From positions 248,001-312,000 of the forward strand of contig JAMXDE010000053.1 of the NCBI GenBank assembly GCA_026770025.1: 64,000 nt of DNA, in the 5' to 3' direction. Source of the stretch: Craspedostauros australis (taxonomy: Eukaryota > Bacillariophyta > Bacillariophyceae > Mastogloiales > Achnanthaceae). Made by a program: the position numbers and the translations under genes. Shown in pieces: positions 30,219-41,339 of the stretch. How positions within the stretch are numbered: the first letter of the stretch is position 1; each line of letters begins with the position of its first letter. The notes beneath the pieces were generated by a model. It was not told where the DNA came from. It worked only from the letters and a program-made list of their open reading frames with translations, and did no database searches.

Positions 30219-32648
30219 ATGATCTTGGTGGACAACGGGAATCGGTCGTTGCCTTCGTCAAGACAAGAGGACTTTGTGACAGAGACAGCGAGAACTAACA
30301 CATTCTTTTCTACACTTGCGTCAACAGTCTTCGCGAACGGCGCAAAAACCAACAAAGAACTCTCACATCAACGACTCGGAGACCCAGCAGCGCGCGAGTA
30401 CGAGTGTTTGTACGGCAGCGACAAGCGCAACGAAACCCACAGTGCACAAACACGGGAATCTGCGCAGAGAGCATCATCGCATCTCGTTGCGTCAGAGAAC
30501 ACGCCTCTGTTGTTGTCCATCACAGGTCCAACCGCAAACAACAGCAATAGCAACAACAACAACAATCAGCAGAACATGAGCCTGAGGAGCATCTCCCACT
30601 TGGCCACAATTCGATGCAAGAACAGCCACAGCTTCAACTACGATCAAGCACCAACCGAAGATTCGGATGACGCAAAAGCCAATGGCAACGGCAACGCCAA
30701 CAAAGCCGTCAACTTTCGATTCCAGCACAGCCTCTTCCACGACAGCGTCAACGTCCAAAAGATGAGCACAACGCACAGCAACACCAACACTCACGACAAC
30801 AACAGCAACGTCCATTCGGAGATGCCTGCGGGAATCGGGAGGACCGCAAACACGAGTGGATTGAACGGTCACTCTGCACCATCCTTGAGCCGCTCCGATC
30901 CCTCACAATCTTCGCTGACGACCACAACCTTGGGCCTTGATGACCATGCGGACAGCGATCTCGGCGATCATGGCACGAGCAACCACAACAACAGCGACAA
31001 CAATGAGCGCGCGATTGCCAACATGAACAACACCAGCATCGACAGATGGTACAACAACCCGCACCAGATCATCGCCATGCTCTCCAACTTCTCCACCAGC
31101 TACAACGTCGTCAACATCTCCCTCGTCCTGCTCATCCTGGAGAACGTCATCCAATCCAGATACGGCCAGGAAACCTCGTCCGCAGACGCCGCCGCGTCGG
31201 CCAGCGCGTTGCTGGCGGGCATGATCTTCGGACAGATCGTGGGCGGCACGTTGGGCGACGTCATCGGACGACTGCAGGCCCTGCGCTGCGTCATGCTGCT
31301 GCAGATCCTCGCCAGCATCGCGTGCGCTTCTATTGCGTTGCCGCGGCACGACGCCACATTTCATCTCGACGATGCCACGAGTATCTCGCGGTCCGTCACA
31401 GAAGACGACGACGATCAAGCCATCCAAAGGTTTTATTGGACGCTGGCCATTTGGAGGTTCGTGTTGGGCGTCGGTGCGGGTGGCGTCTATCCGTTGGCGG
31501 CAGTTCTCAGTGCCGAACAAGGCAACCAATCGTCGTCCAGCTCCAGCATCGAACGCATCGTATTGACATTCAGCATGCAGGGCATCGGTTTCATCAGCGT
31601 GCCGTTGGTCACGACGGCGCTTCTCTACATCTTTCCGCACAACCAAAACTTGGTGTGGCGATTGGTGTTGGCGCTCGGTGCCGTCCCAGGGCTGCTGCTC
31701 ATGATCATCCAATTGCGATTGTATCGCAATGCGCACATGGAACCCATCGCACAAGACGACAATGACGACGACAATATGGAAGACGGCATCTTGCGAACAG
31801 ACGACGACGAAGCTCCATCGCGTGGATGGTGGAATTCCATCCGTCACGAACCACACCTCTTTCGCAAGTTCATTGGCACGGCCGGCACGTGGTTCTTGTT
31901 CGATGTCTTCTTCTACGGCAACGCGCTCTTTCAACCCGTCGTGGTGCAAGCAGCATTCGGCGGCTCGCACGAACATGGCACGACGCAAGATATTCGGCAG
32001 ACCGCCATCCAATCCCTGCTCTTGAACGGCATCGCGTTGCCTGGATACTTCGTGGCGAGCATGATGCTGGGATCATCCGACAATGCAACGACAAGATCAG
32101 GCCACGGCGACGACAGCATGGGGCCGTCGCTGTCATCCGATGGAATCATCGAGTCCACCCTATCCTTGCCTTCGTTGCAGCAGCAAGAATTGTCCGCCCC
32201 GACGCAACAATCGTCCAACAACAAATCCGGCAAATGGCTACCCGCGTGCTGCAAGATCACAACGCAAACGCCACGGTACGTCATGCTGCAAGGCTTCGCT
32301 TCTGTCGGCGTCCTCTACTTCTCTATCGGTTTCAACTGGAATTACTTGCGCCACACACCGGCGCTGCTTGTGATTCTGTACGGGCTGACGTTCTTCTTTG
32401 CCAATTACGGACCCAACACGACAACCTTCATCCTGCCGTCTCTCATGTACGGCCCGGAATGCCGCTCGACGTTGAACGGTCTCAGCGCAGCGGCCGGGAA
32501 GCTGGGTGCGCTGTGTGGTGCGACTCTGTTCGAACCGATCGCCGAAGAATGGGGCGACGATTCCGTCATGCTCATCTGTTCCACCCTGGCAGCCGTGGCG
32601 GTGGTCATCACCTACTTCACTGTGCCGGATCGGCATCTCAGCGCGTAG
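30219..32648 (+). CDS. PHT1-like phosphate:H+ symporter (MFS), long N-terminus
   Basis: Predicted plasma- or vacuole-membrane uptake of inorganic phosphate with protons. The ATG is at 30219, giving 809 residues in one exon. Residues 1-275 are a polar, Asn/Ser/Thr-rich extension with an acidic dileucine-like ENTPLLL near residue 95, a possible sorting signal. Twelve membrane segments follow: LLAGMIFGQIVGGTLGDVIG (TM2 with the G-x-x-x-D-x-x-GR loop), WRFVLGVGAGGVYPLAAV (TM4), and near the end NYGPNTTTFILPSLM with RSTLNGLSAAAGKLGALCG, the strongest PHT1/Pho84 signature. Two acidic loops are unusually long. TM1 (FSTSYNVVNISL) lacks the usual acidic residues of proton-coupled members, so transport mode is uncertain. 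Confidence 0.87.
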   Translation: MILVDNGNRSLPSSRQEDFVTETARTNTFFSTLASTVFANGAKTNKELSHQRLGDPAAREYECLYGSDKRNETHSAQTRESAQRASSHLVASENTPLLLSITGPTANNSNSNNNNNQQNMSLRSISHLATIRCKNSHSFNYDQAPTEDSDDAKANGNGNANKAVNFRFQHSLFHDSVNVQKMSTTHSNTNTHDNNSNVHSEMPAGIGRTANTSGLNGHSAPSLSRSDPSQSSLTTTTLGLDDHADSDLGDHGTSNHNNSDNNERAIANMNNTSIDRWYNNPHQIIAMLSNFSTSYNVVNISLVLLILENVIQSRYGQETSSADAAASASALLAGMIFGQIVGGTLGDVIGRLQALRCVMLLQILASIACASIALPRHDATFHLDDATSISRSVTEDDDDQAIQRFYWTLAIWRFVLGVGAGGVYPLAAVLSAEQGNQSSSSSSIERIVLTFSMQGIGFISVPLVTTALLYIFPHNQNLVWRLVLALGAVPGLLLMIIQLRLYRNAHMEPIAQDDNDDDNMEDGILRTDDDEAPSRGWWNSIRHEPHLFRKFIGTAGTWFLFDVFFYGNALFQPVVVQAAFGGSHEHGTTQDIRQTAIQSLLLNGIALPGYFVASMMLGSSDNATTRSGHGDDSMGPSLSSDGIIESTLSLPSLQQQELSAPTQQSSNNKSGKWLPACCKITTQTPRYVMLQGFASVGVLYFSIGFNWNYLRHTPALLVILYGLTFFFANYGPNTTTFILPSLMYGPECRSTLNGLSAAAGKLGALCGATLFEPIAEEWGDDSVMLICSTLAAVAVVITYFTVPDRHLSA

Positions 32649-33065
32649 ACGGAAGCCAGCAAGCAGGCAATGAAGAAAGAACACAGATGGATGGGCGTGT
32701 GCATGTGTGTGCAAATACTCCACTCTGTCGTCTAGTAGTAATTATGGCACGACTAGGAATCTACGAGTTAATGTAATGATAAAGTCTCTCGAAACATCCC
32801 ATACACACTCGTGATGCGCCAAGTGCACTTGAGAGTATGAAGTCCTGAGTGTGGTGGAAGTCAGGTGATAAGTTCTTTGGACTACGAATGGTGTGTGCTG
32901 TTTGTTTTAACAATGTTACTGTTGCTCCGCTGTCGCTTGACGACAGCCGATGGGTTGCCCTTCGCCACGGAGCGAAGACGCACTCTGAAGAATGTGCAGA
33001 GCAGGCAGAGTCCTCGCAGCCACACCAGGGTTGCGATTGAGGCATTGCTGTTGCTCTTCCGGGAC
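32649..33065. other. Short intergenic region between converging genes
   Basis: Three-prime regions of the transporter and SEC24 genes; nothing else seen. Confidence 0.5.
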
Positions 33066-36000
33066 TTAGCGGTACTGCGGCGGCGGAGGTGGCGGCATTC
33101 TGTTGTTGCATTCGAGTTGTGGCGAATCGAGTGAAAGAGAAAACAAGGGGGTTAGAACATCAAAATCCAGTCGAATCCAACATCACGGAGCGCGCCGCAT
33201 CACAACCATGCATTGCATCCAATCAGATACCATATTCTGGACGAATATGAACTCACCCTCGTGGTGGACCTGGTGGAGGAGGTCTGTGTCCGGCTGGCGG
33301 CGGAGGAGGCGGTGGTGGTCCACCGCCCATGGGAGGACCTGGAGGTGCCCTGTATTGCGGTGGAGGTGGCGGCGCCATCCTGCAAGAAGAAGAAGAAAGA
33401 ATGTTGTGAGATGTTTGATAGAAACAATGAATCCAATCGAACTGGCTGCTGCATAGACATGGTACTTACCCTCGTGGTGGACCTGGTGGCGGAGGTGCAG
33501 AGCGCGCCATCGGTGGCGGAGGTCCACCCATGGCAGGTGGAGGCCCTGCCAATCCTCGCGGTGGTCCTGGGGGTGGTGGTCCACCCATACCCATACCCAT
33601 CGCACCTGGCGGCGGCGGTGCGCCACGACCTGGCCCTCCGCGCATCATTGGCTGCGGTGGCATTGGAGCGGGCGGCGGTCCTCCGCCCATGGGTGGCCGT
33701 GGCGCAGGCGGCCCACCCATTCCCATCGGTTGCGGTGGCATCGGGCCGCGTGGTGCGCCACGACCTGGTCCTCCGCGCATCTGAGGCTGTCCTCGTGGCG
33801 CACCTGGTGGAGCCGCGCCTCCGTTGCCAGAACTCTGCACGAACTGCATGAAATCGTCGTACGAGAAGGTGCCGCCCTGGAACGAAGCCGGATCCTCAAC
33901 GAAGAACCAGAAGAACCGACCCTCCATGTGGGCATCGCCTTCGCGCACGATCTGCACCTTGGCATTCACCGTGTACGGATCCGCGATGTCCTCTCGCAGC
34001 GCGTGCATGATGGCGCCAACGCGCGTGGCGAATTCATCGCCGTCTGTCTGGACGACGACCTGGTTCGTGTCGACACCTTCCAAGGAGTGAAGTCCGAAGA
34101 GTGCGCTGACCAAACCTGGATGAGCGGAACGGCCCACCCAGATGTACATGTCCACGCCGTTGTCGAGGAGGTAGATGCCGTCGCTGGACAGGTTGTTGAC
34201 AGTCAGCGGCACGACCTGCGGAAGGAGGATGTTGGCACGGCCGGCCACATCATCATCGTCGCGCACGTCCTCGATGGACGTGCCGGCACTCTGATCCATC
34301 GTGTGCAACGCAAACAGGCGTGGGTAGAGGAACTGCTTGGACTGGTCGACCCACATGGTGGTGATCTGATGGTGCGCCTGCACACGTTCATCGGGATGCA
34401 CGTCGGTACCACCGCGAAAACCGACGTTCTTCATCATGGCGAGCGTGTACAATGGCAGCAGCTCAAAGTTGGGCGGCAGCGTTCCATCATCCTCGGGCCC
34501 GTTCTGCGCTCCGGGAGCTTGCTGCGGGACGGTGTACCCCGACACGGTGCGTTTGTCGCCGCCCTTCGATGCGCGGATCATGTCAACACAGGCCTGCTGC
34601 ATGCGCATGCGGGCATTGTCCAGGCTGGTCTTGATGCCGACGTCCACGCCTTGCTTGGACAGGAGACTGCAGGTGGCCATCGGATCCATCCCAGCGACCG
34701 CCTCTGACGTCAACGACGTGACAGCCAACGCCTGCGTCATGACGCGGATGCGGCGCTGGCCGTTGCTGCTGGTGTACAGCAGGGCAGCCTGGACTGTGAC
34801 GTAGTTGGACGTGACGGTCTGCTCGTCGTGCACCAGGTCGAAGGCGAAGACGCTCTCCGTGTTGACGTTGGGGAGGGCCATGAGATCTGTTCCGCGGATG
34901 TTGAAGTTTCCGTAGAAGTTGGTGATGCGCATCCCCTTGGTGCAGCGGATACGCATAACGGCTTCGAATGCTGTGTGCTGCACCAACGTCTTGTTGAGCT
35001 GCTGCTCGAAGCGCTTGGCATCGCGCTGGGGAGTGTAGGAGACGTAGGAATGGAGGGAGCCGTCGGTGAGCTTGGGCAGCTCGCCCAGCGCCGCGAGGTC
35101 CATGTACTGGTACGGGAAGAGGAACATGTCGACGCTGATCTGCTGCCTGCTGAATTCGACGGCTGTGTCCTTGTACCACGTGTTTGCCGGTCTCAGGATC
35201 TTGACCTCGTTGGGTGTTCCCATGAGCCCCGGATTCTCACGCGGCTTGAGGGCACCGTCGCCAAGGTTCGGCATGATGGATTGGAAGACGCACATCTTGC
35301 CACCGACCTGCTTCATGACTGTGAAGGCTGCCTTGAGAGCCGGACCCAGGCAGCTTTGCGACACGACGGGTCTCTTGGCGAACATCTCCGGGAGCGCGTC
35401 GAGGAAGGATTCGACGACGGAGCGAGATTCCTTGAGGTTGACGAGGAGGTGGGTCGGGAGGGGAACGAAGAGCTCATTGAGGTCACTGACGACCATCATC
35501 TGCGGCTGGTTGAGATCGGGATCGAGGTTGTAGTAATGGACGGAGTTGTCGAACGTGATGAATCCGATCTTGGTGCGCCCGCCGCCCGGGAGGTTATCGA
35601 GAGACTGGCGGATGGCGTTGGCCGTGCTTGTGAGCATTCCGCTGCGCACAGCCGTGGCGCTGACGTCGATGACGAAGAAGTAGGACGGTTCCTGAGGTGG
35701 GCGCACCATGTACTCGGCTGGCGCGATGAACTCCACGGCACCCTGGCTCAGCTCCGGGCGTTCCAATCGGTCGCGGCGCAATCCCTTCTCGTCGAGATGG
35801 CAAAAGTAAGCGGCCGGCGTTTCGTTGTGCTGCCCGCAGATGTTGCATCGCCATCTGCGTCCCTGCTCCGTCCAGTGCACGAAGGCGTTGATGTAGGTGC
35901 GGCATCTCTTGCAGCGGATGATGCCCGCGCTGCCTGGCTGCACGATGGGGACGTCGTCATCCTCGTTGGCGCATGGTGCCAACGGTCGCAGGACACCACC

Positions 36001-37291
36001 GAGGGGCAGCTTGGTCGACGATGCCAGCCCCGCCGTCTGCGGGATCTTGGAGCAGCTGAAACGGCACAGACGATCCGGGATTTGGATGCTGAAGTCGATG
36101 TTCTCCTGGAATGGTGTGGGCGCACCCTGTCCGCCCGCTGCCGCGCCTGGTCCTGGCGGTGGAGCGGATCGGTTCATCTGTCCCTGGTTGGGCGCCTGCG
36201 GATAAAATTGACCACCTGGAGGTTGCGCTGGTGCGCCTGCTTGCATCGGTGGTCCCGGAGGAGGCGGTGCCGACATGGGTTGCTGGGGAGCGCCAGGGGG
36301 CGGTGGTTGAAACATGCCAGCACGCGGTGGCCCTGGTGGTGGCGGTGCTTGTCCTGGGCCCGCTCCTGGCCCTGGTGGCGGAGGCGGGTGGAAACTGAAG
36401 CATGTCGGATGGTCATTGCGACGAAGATGATGTTGGGCGTGCATCGGTCGTTTGTTCATTGGACAGAGAGGCGCAGGGAAGCAGAGAGTGCGAGTATGAT
36501 TGAGCGAGGAGGGCGTTTGATTTGGAGTAACCGTCGTCCACGTGCACATTGACGCATTCGGGGATCGTGGGATGGATTGATTGGGCCGATGGCATCCACC
36601 AGAGAGACGTCGACGTTGATGAATGAAGTGCGACGGTGTGGTTGCAACGGTGTGGTTGCAGGAGCGTTTGCAAGGGCGATTGCAGAGCGATCCGAGTGTG
36701 AGTTGATGGAGGAAGTTGGGCAAATAAAGATCATGGATTGTAATACATATATATGTCTTTGGGTGGACACGAAACATGCTTTGCAGATCAATCCAGACAT
36801 GTCCGTGCATGCCGGGATGTTGTGCCTGTCTTCATGTCCGTGCCACGTCTTGCATGAGTGCACAGCAAAGCCCTGTACACAGCACAATGAAGCATTACAT
36901 TCCATGATATTATAGAATACAATGCAACACCATGCAACGCAAAGCATGTCTGGTCGGCATTGCCAAATGCAACGCGGCATGACTCGAGAACACGAGTGAT
37001 CCAAGCAACGCGAGAAATGTTCGCGCGCCGACGCTGGACTTACCCCTGCGGTGGGCCAGGTGGTTTGGGTTGGAAGCCCATGTTGGCCATGCCCTGATTG
37101 AGCTGCTGCATGCCACCCGGCGGCGGTGGAGGAGGGGGAGCAAACCCTCCGGCCGCTGGAGGAGGAGGAGGAGCAAACCCCGCACCGGCTGCAGGCTGCG
37201 GCGGCACAAACCCTCCACCGGCTGCGCGTGGAGGTGGAGGACGGAATCCTCCGCCGCCTGGTGGCGGTGGGGGTGGTGGATTGAAGGACAT
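33066..37291 (-). CDS. SEC24: COPII coat protein SEC24
   Basis: SEC24 selects cargo for COPII vesicles leaving the endoplasmic reticulum, paired with SEC23. Exons on the minus strand are 37291-37044, 36394-33470, 33379-33257 and 33099-33066, giving 1109 residues. Splice sites are GTAAGT/TTCAG, GTAAGT/TGCAG and GTGAGT/AACAG, all phase 2. The N-terminus is Pro/Gly-rich. Then come a zinc finger (CKRCRTYINAFV ... CNICGQHN), the trunk starting YFFVIDVSATAVRSGML, beta-sandwich and helical domains, and a gelsolin-like fold ending FFWFFVEDPASF. The C-terminus returns to proline-rich blocks, each ending PPPGPPRG at an exon junction and finishing PPPPPPQYR. The large first intron (649 bases) is the least certain part. 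Confidence 0.95.
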
Positions 37292-39445
37292 TGTCTTGTT
37301 TTGGCTTGGGTCTGCCTTGGGTCTGCCTTGGGTCTGCCTTGGAACGCTGGAGTGTGGATGTGAATGTGAATGTGAATGTGGATGGGAGCGTGGGAGCGTG
37401 GGAGCGTCGGAGCGTTGTGCCAATGGATTCGACTGTCGACTTGGTTGGTTTTTGTCGGACGGCCAGAACGATGACCTTTTTGCCATGGTGGTGTGTGTGT
37501 CTCGCATTGTTGTTGGTGTTGGTTTGCGAGAAAGTGGACCCGTGTCTTCCTTGTCCGTTGGGTCGCGTGATGCGCCAAATAGTCGAACTAGTCAACTCGG
37601 CGAGAGTTTGTCCACGAGTTACTCATGTTTGGTTCAAGGAATGCAAAGTCCTCGAGTGGCGCAGAGTATCACGAGACAAGAGCCCATCCGCTATTGGCAA
37701 GCTCTCTCTATTCGACTAAATTCAACTCAACTCAACTGAACTCACACAGATCATACCCTACTGCACTGTCTTCTGCATCTTGTTTTGTTCCAATTCAGGC
37801 CTATCACGGCTGTAGCACACTCGCACTACATCCTATTATTCCTCTTGAGTCCAATTCAATCCATCATATCGTTGGTGATTGAGCATTGTTGTTGTATCGT
37901 GTGTACGTATGGAGTCTGGAATGGATGCGTATCCAAGCATTGCCTGTGGCGCTGGTGTCGATGCTGGCTTCTACTCTGCCACCCACGCATTCATGCATGC
38001 GTGCATGCCTCAGCTCGGCTTTGATTTCATTCATCGGCATTCCGAGATATTTCACCGATCGCGTTTCTTCTCTCAGTCGCATTCCTCCCACACTTCATTT
38101 CCTCCTCCGCCTTCGGATTCACGATGCACCCATCTCTACACATGGGATACAACATGATTGGTTGCCTGTGGTTTGCACATTCGAAATGGTGGCGGCATTG
38201 CCTTGATTGGGATATCATTGCTGCCATGGGTCTGATCGACATACCATACGTGCGACTGGGCGCACATCGTCTCTCCACTGGGAGACTGCGCAATTCTTAT
38301 TCTTCTTGTCCAGATTTCATTCTGCCAGCTCCACCGACTTCCCGCTTGCAACGCTCCACTAACGCGCAAGGCAGGATATACGCGCATTGACGACGCCAGG
38401 CAAGCGATGCTCCACCAAGATGGAATGAAACGTGAAACAAGTAGAGCAGAGTAGTGAGTGCGTCGCCATCCATGGTGGGCTGTTGCAATTCGCGCGCATC
38501 TATCAACTTGAGTCGATCACGTGCTCAGCTTTCACACGACGATCATTGGGAGACATCGTTCTGTTTCCGACTCGTCCGCCTCACCTTTTGCAGCTTCTTC
38601 AGCATCAATTCCTTCGGCGTCGTTGCCGATGCCTCCACCAGCACCGTCTTTGTCCTCCAATCCGTCGGGACGTCGCTGCCACCTGCAATAGTGCAGCGTT
38701 GTTTTTCTTGAGGGAGAAATGCCATTGGAGGGACTGTTCCGACACAAGCTTGAGGGATGCGACGCAACGTTGTGGCGTGGGGCAACCAATGCCAGTAATG
38801 TCCGCGTGGAGTGGGACAAGTCGTCACGGCATGGTGAATTGCGCTGTCCATCCATCCTCACCGCCAAGAGCACGTGGCATCCAATTGCAATTGTGCAGAG
38901 TCCGGCATACCGTACATCCTCGAAGAGACTCCAGCACTCCTTTGCTGTGTTCTCCTCTGTTCTGTTCTTCTCTGCTTACCTTCAACGTTGGATAGCACAG
39001 TCTTGACGGCTCTCTCGCATCCTTCGCTGCAATCTCAGCATGAAATACAGACGAGCAAACAAAGGGGAAGCAAGGTTGGGCATGCGAGAATCGTCAGGTG
39101 TGAAAAATACCATGCTCCATTGCAATACATCATCATCATCGCTAGCATCGTAGTCACCATCATCATCCATCCAACTTCGTCAACTGCCAAGCAGCGCAGT
39201 CCGTTCATCCATCGATCCCATCGACACACGCACCATGGCATGCCGACATTGAGCCTCGCTTGAACCATGAGGCTGTCTCGTTTGTCTCGTACAGATGCTC
39301 GATACGATGTCACCCGTCCACTGGCGGTTGTTGTCTTGTGCGTGGTGTGTGAGGTGCCGCGTCCTATGTGCTATGTTCTACGCCCTATGTCCCATTTGCC
39401 ATGTGCGATGTGCTTTGTGCTATGTGCCATGTGCTATGTCGTGTT
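37292..39445. other. Intergenic region, no clear gene
   Basis: Between SEC24 and duplication B2. On the minus strand near 38550-38700 a piece with plausible splice signals (TTGCAG/GTGGCAGCG ... AAAG/GTGAGG) encodes VPTDWRTKTVLVEASATTP, perhaps a gene relic, but no full gene can be built. The last 80 bases are a short-period array. Confidence 0.4.
39364..39445. repeat. Short-period array at the edge of B2
   Basis: Degenerate repeats of CTATGTGC/CCATGTGC over about 80 bases, ending exactly where B2 homology to B1 starts (GATGGAGAGGC). Confidence 0.75.
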
Positions 39446-40214
39446 GATGGAGAGGCAGTGATGGGAAAGAGCGGGAAGGGAGAAGATCGCTTGTGCCTGG
39501 TCATCGCTGGGCCAGGCGTGGGCGAAGCAGTGCACGACGCTCGACGTGACACTTGTCCCACGGCGGAACTGTTCGCGACCACTTTCCGCGAAAGATCCTC
39601 CAAGCGAAGTGGGTCACGAAGTCCGAGTCACGGAAAACGCAATGAAAAGCTGCGCTTGTGATCAGTAGATGGTGTCATGACTCAGTCGAACACATCTATG
39701 TGTGGTCAAAGTGATGTCAAGTTCCAATTTCCATCTGCTCCAAGTTGTCATACAACAATTTGAATTCTGAATGTCGCATACGACAACAAAACGTCACGAT
39801 GACCACACCGTCCAGCATCTCGGTCGCCACAAACCGCTTCGCACATGACCCTGTTGTTTTTTTTTCACACAACGCAACAAGGCATCAACGCGGTGGTCAA
39901 CATGCTCATGAACAACAGATCAATGATTTCAAAAGACAACGCGGTACAACGCGACAGATTTCGATCGTGGATACACGTTTCTGCGCGTTGCAAGTTAGCG
40001 AGCATCCTTTCAAAGGCAACGGTCATGGCTTTGCATGTACCAAATACCGTTAGAATGAGCATGCGGATTGCGGCGTCGAAGCACAGAGTGCACAACATGC
40101 GCACTCACGTCGAGCTCCTCTCCAACTTTGAGCCACAGACATCGCGGTACAACGCTGTACAACGCGGCAAGTCCAAGTTCTTTCGTTGTTCTCCTCGTCC
40201 TCCATTTGCCTCTT

Positions 40215-40223
40215 CATAAAAAG
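40215..40223 (+). promoter_or_regulatory. TATA-like box
   Basis: CATAAAAAG, about 105 bases before the ATG at 40320, at the position equivalent to the one in B1. Confidence 0.4.
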
Positions 40224-40319
40224 AGCAACGCACTCTTGACACACACACCCCTTCCAAATCAACCAACGATTGATTTGAAGGAGCACCACCCACAAGCACA
40301 GACACCCATACATCCAACC

Positions 40320-41147
40320 ATGGTGACTTTCACAGACGAAGACCGCGAGCTAGCGATGCACGCACTTCGCTCAGTCATTCTATTTGTCAAGTCCTTCAAG
40401 GAACTCAAGCCGGATTTGGTTCAAGCCGTCCGTGACTTTTTCGATTTGGTGAACAGAACATTCCAAAACAGCGAGACCAAGAAGGGCATGATGAAAGATA
40501 CGAAGGCGGTAAGACTGTTTCTGTCGCAAAAAACCTTGGATGCTTCGTACCAACTCGACAAGCTGATGACAATCCTTGACCGTCGCCTGGGGTGGGACAA
40601 CAATGACCAAACGTATCCGACGACACCCACCGTTTTGGCAGACATTTGTAAACGTGTACAGGACGACGTGCGGCGACTGGCTGAGACCATCCAACGCAAA
40701 ACAAGCAAGGCGGTTTCTGAAGCCTGTGGTATCCTCGAAATGGCAGCCAAAAACCGCGTGGACGAGTTGAATGAAGCGATACGTCGCACCAATCCAGACG
40801 ACGAGGAAATGGCCGAGGGTCTGGATGGAGTTGAGGACGAGTGGGGAGATATCGTCGCCGGCTGGACCCATGAAACTTTCGGCGACCTGGCCGACTTTCT
40901 GGCTACTTGGCTTTGCGGCCCTCCAGACAATGTCAAGCGCAAGAGCAAGCGCAAGAGCAAGGGCAAGCGCAACCATACCGGTAGCAATCGCACCCGCACC
41001 CGCACCCGCAACCGCACCCGCAACCGCAACCGCAACCATAGCAGCGGCGGCGCCATCGGCAGCAGCAGCAGCGACAGCCGCCACGGCAGCGGCAGCATCG
41101 GCACCGACGGCGCTATCGGCAGCAACAGCCGCCGCTCCGCCAACTAG
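40320..41147 (+). CDS. Cassette protein B2 (275 aa), unknown function
   Basis: Start ATG at 40320 in context ACCATGG, like its B1 counterpart. The protein is mostly helical: an acidic start (FTDEDRELAMHALRSV), long amphipathic helices (LVQAVRDFFDLVNRTF, LADICKRVQDDVRRLAETIQ, VSEACGILEMAAKNRVDELN), an acidic patch (NPDDEEMAEGLDGVEDEW) and a basic tail of KRKSKRKSKGKR and RTRTRTRNRTRNRNRN, which could be a nuclear or nucleic-acid-binding tail. There is no signal peptide. It occupies the same slot as the 213-aa B1 protein between conserved flanks. A +1 frame at the 3' end reads Ala-rich then PPTSADQ, as in B1. The helical arrangement suggests a rapidly evolving paralogue, but replacement by a foreign frame cannot be excluded. 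Confidence 0.68.
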   Translation: MVTFTDEDRELAMHALRSVILFVKSFKELKPDLVQAVRDFFDLVNRTFQNSETKKGMMKDTKAVRLFLSQKTLDASYQLDKLMTILDRRLGWDNNDQTYPTTPTVLADICKRVQDDVRRLAETIQRKTSKAVSEACGILEMAAKNRVDELNEAIRRTNPDDEEMAEGLDGVEDEWGDIVAGWTHETFGDLADFLATWLCGPPDNVKRKSKRKSKGKRNHTGSNRTRTRTRNRTRNRNRNHSSGGAIGSSSSDSRHGSGSIGTDGAIGSNSRRSAN

Positions 41148-41339
41148 TGCAGATCAGGACACGAGCAACAAAGCCCTGAAGGCAACAGAAAAACGATAGT
41201 AAATAGTAACATAGCACAATGATTGAATGACACTGACTTCTTACCTTAGTATCTGCTACAACTGTTCTACCATCATTTCGATGGTATTGTGTCCATGAAG
41301 ATGAAGCGACGCGTTTGTGCAAGAACGATGCCGAGAGCC

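Noticed and set aside
29712-30355. Minus-strand frames with long CCVVL-type repeats
   Set aside because: Translation of the (ACAAC)n microsatellite, not a protein.
30903-32012. A 369-codon minus-strand frame
   Set aside because: Antisense to the phosphate transporter, no family motif.
34828-36552. A 574-codon plus-strand open frame
   Set aside because: It is antisense to SEC24 exon 2; its sequence is the shadow of a GC-rich, strongly coding strand.
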